A DNA stretch of 64,000 nt from NCBI GenBank assembly GCA_943736015.1, contig OX031064.1:36135361-36199360 (forward strand), given 5' to 3'. Positions 60,718 to 64,000 of this stretch are shown here, in pieces. The translations under genes and the position numbers were made by a program. A model generated the notes under the pieces. It saw only the letters and a program-made list of their open reading frames with translations. It made no database searches and was not told the DNA's origin. This stretch comes from Tridacna crocea (lineage: Eukaryota > Mollusca > Bivalvia > Cardiida > Cardiidae). Positions within the stretch are counted from its first letter, which is position 1, and every line of letters begins with the position of its first letter.

Positions 60718-60884
60718 CTGTACTGGAACCTGATAAAGCTCCTCCCAGAAAGGGTTAAAAGAACACCATTGGTAATATTTTCACAAGTGGTGCAGCCACT
60801 CATGAAAATATTACAGATGGTGTGCACTCGATGAAATAAATTTCGATCTTTCACCGCAAAACATAAATATCCTCTATACATATT
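60718..60884 (-). repeat. Dispersed repeat (copy 3, partial) of the 199-672 family
   Basis: GATAAAGCTCCTCCCAGAAA, AATATTTTCACAAGTGGTGC and GAAATAAATTTCGATCTTTC as at 39740-39900. Confidence 0.6.
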
Positions 60885-61068
60885 AACAATTTTAGGGATG
60901 TATATATAATTCTTGCAATGACTTAGTAGGTATAGTCATGCATCACAGAGATGCATTAGGCCCCCTTTTTTTCGGAGCATGTTTTGTACAAGAATGCTGC
61001 TGTTTGCATGATAACTACTGCTACATGTTTGACAGTAATGAGTAACATTTTGCATGTTTCATTTATAG

Positions 61069-61101
61069 TTTGAACAAATGTCTGCTGGACATATTTTGCT
61101 G
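61069..61101 (+). CDS. Weak candidate 33-bp exon
   Basis: Acceptor TTCATTTATAG and donor GTAAGT are strong and the phase fits FHIP2 (2 in, 2 out), reading LNKCLLDIFC. The residues do not resemble the family C-terminus, so this may be chance. Confidence 0.15.
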
Positions 61102-61276
61102 GTAAGTTGTAGATCTTGTGACTTTGGTTATGGGTGGGGTCCAACATCTCCCTTTCGACTGCTAAAAAGTTGGATGGCAGGTAAACTCTTTTTCAAACAA
61201 TTTTTGTATCAGGGGAAAAAAGTTTGTGAAACATTGAGAGAAGATGAGAAAATGCTTCATAACAGCATTTTGCTTC

Positions 61277-61850
61277 CTTTTGAACTTACCTGAGCATGAA
61301 GTGCTCAAGGTGAGCTTATGTGACCATGCTGTGTCAGGCATTCATTGTGCATCATGTGTCATGCAGTTATCAACAGATACCTTGTGTGCATTCTACAAGC
61401 CACATTTTGAGTCAGATACTCATGAAACTTGGTCAGAATATTTGTATCAATAAAATCTAGCATAAGTTTGAAATTGGTTCACATAGTGTCATATAGTAGG
61501 TCACATGGCCAAATCTTTGAAAAAGTATTGTGTGCACTCTAGAGGGCATGTGTTCAGCCTGATACTGTTGGAAGTTAGTCAGAATGTTCGTATTGACGAT
61601 ATTCTTGGAGATGATTGGGATGATATTCTTGGACATGATCGAAATTGGGTCCTGTTAGGTCAAAAAGTATACAACAGGACAAAATCAAAGAAATACCTTT
61701 AGTGGACTCTAGAGGCTACATTTTCAGCCTGATGCTTATAAAACTTGGTCAGATTGTTTGTCTTTGTTATATTAGGCATTTGAAATTGGTTTATGTTTGT
61801 CCAAAGAGTAGGTCACTTGGCTAAATCTTTGAAAATCCTCTTAAAAGATC
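61277..61850 (-). mobile_element. Diverged tandem-block repeat, ACTTGGTCAGAAT type
   Basis: Opens with TGAGCATGAAGTGCTCA hairpin, then about four blocks with CTCTAGAGG, TTCAGCCTGATACT and ACTTGGTCAGAATATTTGT. Related to 23053-23745. Confidence 0.55.
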
Positions 61851-62485
61851 TCTTTTTAAGTTTTAGATTACTAAAGGTGGGTATTTAGAATTTTTACATC
61901 TCACCAAATTAGAAAATATCACTGAAATTTATGTGAAAAAATAATACAAATCATCAATAATTATGACTCAATAAAATTACAAAAAAATATTTTTGATGGT
62001 GTTCCCTTTAAAGGCTACGTAGCCTCTTAGGGTATTTATAGATTTCGCGCCAAAAATCAATAAAGCATTGTGGGAATGTCAAGTGACTGACACATGACTA
62101 ATAACGCTTAAATTCCATTACATAGCAAACGTGTAATAATTATTTTCCATAATGTCCTCTTCGGACGCTATGTTTGAAACTTGGTCTGTGTATTCCTGTA
62201 TGAAAAGAGAGAAGTGATCATCTAAAATCTAAAAATAGAACATGTCTCCCATTGGTGTCAACCTGGGCGATAGTAAATCTCTAATTTCTCGTGTTGTTAG
62301 ATGGTTTTTGACTACTGGGGTTTTATGAACGCAAGTCAAAAGGCTTTGGGAGTACAAGGATGATTTTTTTGCATTTTTGTGCAATTTTCGTCCCCAAATC
62401 TGAAGGGCCACCTGTAAAATCTGCAGTTGTATTAACCCTAGATGACATTACTGGGTGAGCACTTCAGAGCCAATGACCCTTTTAC
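61851..62485. other. Non-coding stretch, nothing recognised
   Basis: No exon matching the missing FHIP2 C-terminus and no recognised element. Confidence 0.4.
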
Positions 62486-62714
62486 TTAACCCTTTACTCC
62501 ATAGGTACTCATTTCTACCTATTGCTTGTAGGAGCCTTTGGAAAACATTGTGGCAAAAGGTGAAATTGCTCGTGATGAGCAATTTCACCTTTTGTCACAA
62601 AGTTTTCTATGCTATCAAAAGGTGTCATATACACATAAGAAACGGGTTCATCCTTGCTGTTATATAGGGTCAGTTAGAGATACCCTAGAAATGCCTTATG
62701 GGGTAAAGGGTTAA
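62486..62714 (+). mobile_element. TTAAhp MITE, subfamily B, +
   Basis: Both TTAA ends, nearly identical layout to 9344-9572. Centre GCTCGTGATGAGC. Confidence 0.93.
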
Positions 62715-62960
62715 TTTTCAATCAGCTGGAAAAGTTTAAGGCTTTTTCTCGTTTTGTTGCTGATAGTTGTCCTATTTCACAAAAAAATAAAGTGTACTGG
62801 GTGCTTTATTTTTTTCAGTTTTCAAAAAGGCTTTATGTTTGCCTTTGCTTTGGTTTTTGTTTAACTTGAATGGTTTTCAGTTCTGGAGTAAGTGAAACCA
62901 TAGTCAGATGAGAAATTTTCCAACCATTTTCTTTATATGTATGTTTTGATTTTACTTTTG

Positions 62961-63032
62961 AAATGTAAACTATCTTTTTAACTGGAAATGTGAACTACCT
63001 TTTTAACTGGAAATGTAAACTATCTTTTTAAC
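62961..63032 (+). repeat. 25-bp tandem repeat, 3 copies
   Basis: AAATGTAAACTATCTTTTTA units start at 62961, 62986 and 63011. Confidence 0.93.
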
Positions 63033-63163
63033 AAAAAGGACCATCTTCGTTGACCAGTTTCGATTCATTCTTTTATGCATGGAGAGTAACGTAATGCTTA
63101 AACCTGCGTTCCAAGGATTAAAAAGCGCATGATCAGCATAAAAATGCATGCAAAATCTAATTG

Positions 63164-63389
63164 TTAACCCTTTACCACATGGCAAAATTTTAGACCTATC
63201 CAAATTGAAAGCTTTTGCAGATGACATTTTCATAGTGTCTCAAATGATGCAATTTTTCTTTGGCAAGTTAGAAATCATTGTGGGAAAAGGAGAAAATGCT
63301 GGATACCAGCATTTTCTCCTTTTCCCATGTTTTCAAAAGCCTTATTCCTCAAGGTTGTTAAAAGTTGTCATTGTGCGGTAAAGGGTTAA
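63164..63389 (-). mobile_element. TTAAhp MITE, A, -
   Basis: Both TTAA ends; right arm lacks ACAATG (TTCCCATGTTTTC). Confidence 0.9.
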
Positions 63390-63658
63390 TAATTGTAGTT
63401 CCCTATGTGAAACTCTTATATGCATTTTTGTCTTATTTGTCATTTTAAGTTCAGAAAGTTTTATGTTTTTATCACTGATATGTAGCACTTGAAATGCCTT
63501 TATCCCTCACTGAAGATGGAGATCAGATGGTATAAGTATAAGTAGTATGATCTTGATCCCACACAGTTCAATATTGTGTCATATAATCTAATTCAAATTG
63601 ATTTGATTTTGATATATTTGCACCTTTCTGAAATCTTTGAAGACTATGAATTATTGTG

Positions 63659-63857
63659 TAACCCTGTACCATGTATTCCACTGTGTTTTCAAGCCTGAGG
63701 GAGAAAGCCTTCATTAACTATGTGAGAAAAGGAGAAAATGGTGATCACTGGCATTTTCCCCTTTTCCCATAATGCTTGTAAGTTTTTCCCCTCTTTCATA
63801 ATCAAATTCTGCCCGCAAATCCTATCATTGTCCAAAGTTATGCCATCTGGACCAATT
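63659..63857 (+). mobile_element. TTAAhp MITE, +, decayed
   Basis: AACCCTGTACCATGTATTCC start, arms GTGAGAAAAGGAGAAAATGG / CATTTTCCCCTTTTCCCATA, centre GATCACTGG. Confidence 0.68.
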
Positions 63858-63950
63858 AGAAACTTCACTAATATAGCGATCAAATAATCCAGATTGGAAT
63901 ACTCACAAAGCCGACAAAGAGAGTTATAGAGTTTAGTTTACACTTTTGTA

Positions 63951-64000
63951 TTAACCATTCACCACACAATCCCCAAGTTCTAACAGTCTCGAGGAAAACG
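63951..64000 (+). mobile_element. TTAAhp MITE, + (cut by window edge)
   Basis: TTAACCATTCACCACACAAT left end; the hairpin lies beyond the window. Confidence 0.72.

Noticed and set aside
1-63400. Dozens of small open frames containing [17 protein letters not shown] or the opposite-frame [14 protein letters not shown]
   Set aside because: They are translations of the TTAAhp hairpin, which lacks stops in several frames. They occur in both orientations and in all phases next to decayed ends, so they are not a protein family.

Overview
This 64 kb window is AT-rich eukaryotic DNA with short, well-spaced exons (consensus GT/AG borders) in long introns packed with transposon relics. Two conserved animal genes lie head to tail on the + strand. 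The repeat families are the kind seen in bivalve molluscs: elements with roughly 155 bp tandem cores, tRNA-derived SINEs, and paired hairpins built around a CGCAGGCT motif. A heterodont bivalve is my best guess; the species is not shown by the sequence.

Region 1 (1-25603): most of a galactocerebrosidase gene (GALC, lysosomal glycosyl hydrolase family 59). The upstream exons lie outside the window. I place 15 exons from 751 to the stop at 25601-25603, with splice phases that agree throughout. Both catalytic glutamates are present. One exon of the C-terminal half exists as two homologous copies, 17098-17275 and 20172-20352. Their phases allow exactly one to be used, because including both or skipping both shifts the frame into an early stop. 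This is a predicted mutually exclusive exon pair.

Region 2 (25604-31371): GALC 3' flank and spacer, with decayed MITEs, a GA microsatellite, a tRNA-like SINE cluster and a 40 bp tandem repeat. No gene seen.

Region 3 (31372-58357 and on): an FHIP2 gene (FAM160B family, FTS-Hook-FHIP dynein adaptor subunit). Sixteen exons are visible and the final C-terminal exon was not found before 64000. Notable points are a long E/Q/S/N-rich degenerate repeat in the exon at 50437-51199, four in-frame candidate donors after the exon at 42392-42520, and a six-copy 35 bp tandem array that has multiplied the splice acceptor of the exon at 58254-58357.

Region 4 (58358-64000): FHIP2 3' intron or flank, almost all repeats.

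The dominant feature is one MITE family, called TTAAhp here. Full copies are about 228 bp, begin TTAACCC[TA]TTACCA, end TGGTAA[AT]G[AG]GTTAA, and carry a near-perfect central hairpin of about 65 bp whose centre is GGTNACC. More than 70 full, partial or decayed copies are listed, in both orientations, so it makes up roughly a quarter of the window. Nested insertions and a tandem-paralogue empty site show that TTAA is the target duplication, which with the terminal CCC suggests a piggyBac-type origin. In the MITE entries, + means the end with CACACAATCC comes first and - is the reverse. Subfamily A has hairpin centre ATGCTGGTNACCAGCAT, B has TTGCTCGTNACGAGCAA with GTGACAAAAGG arms, and C has the B centre with A arms.
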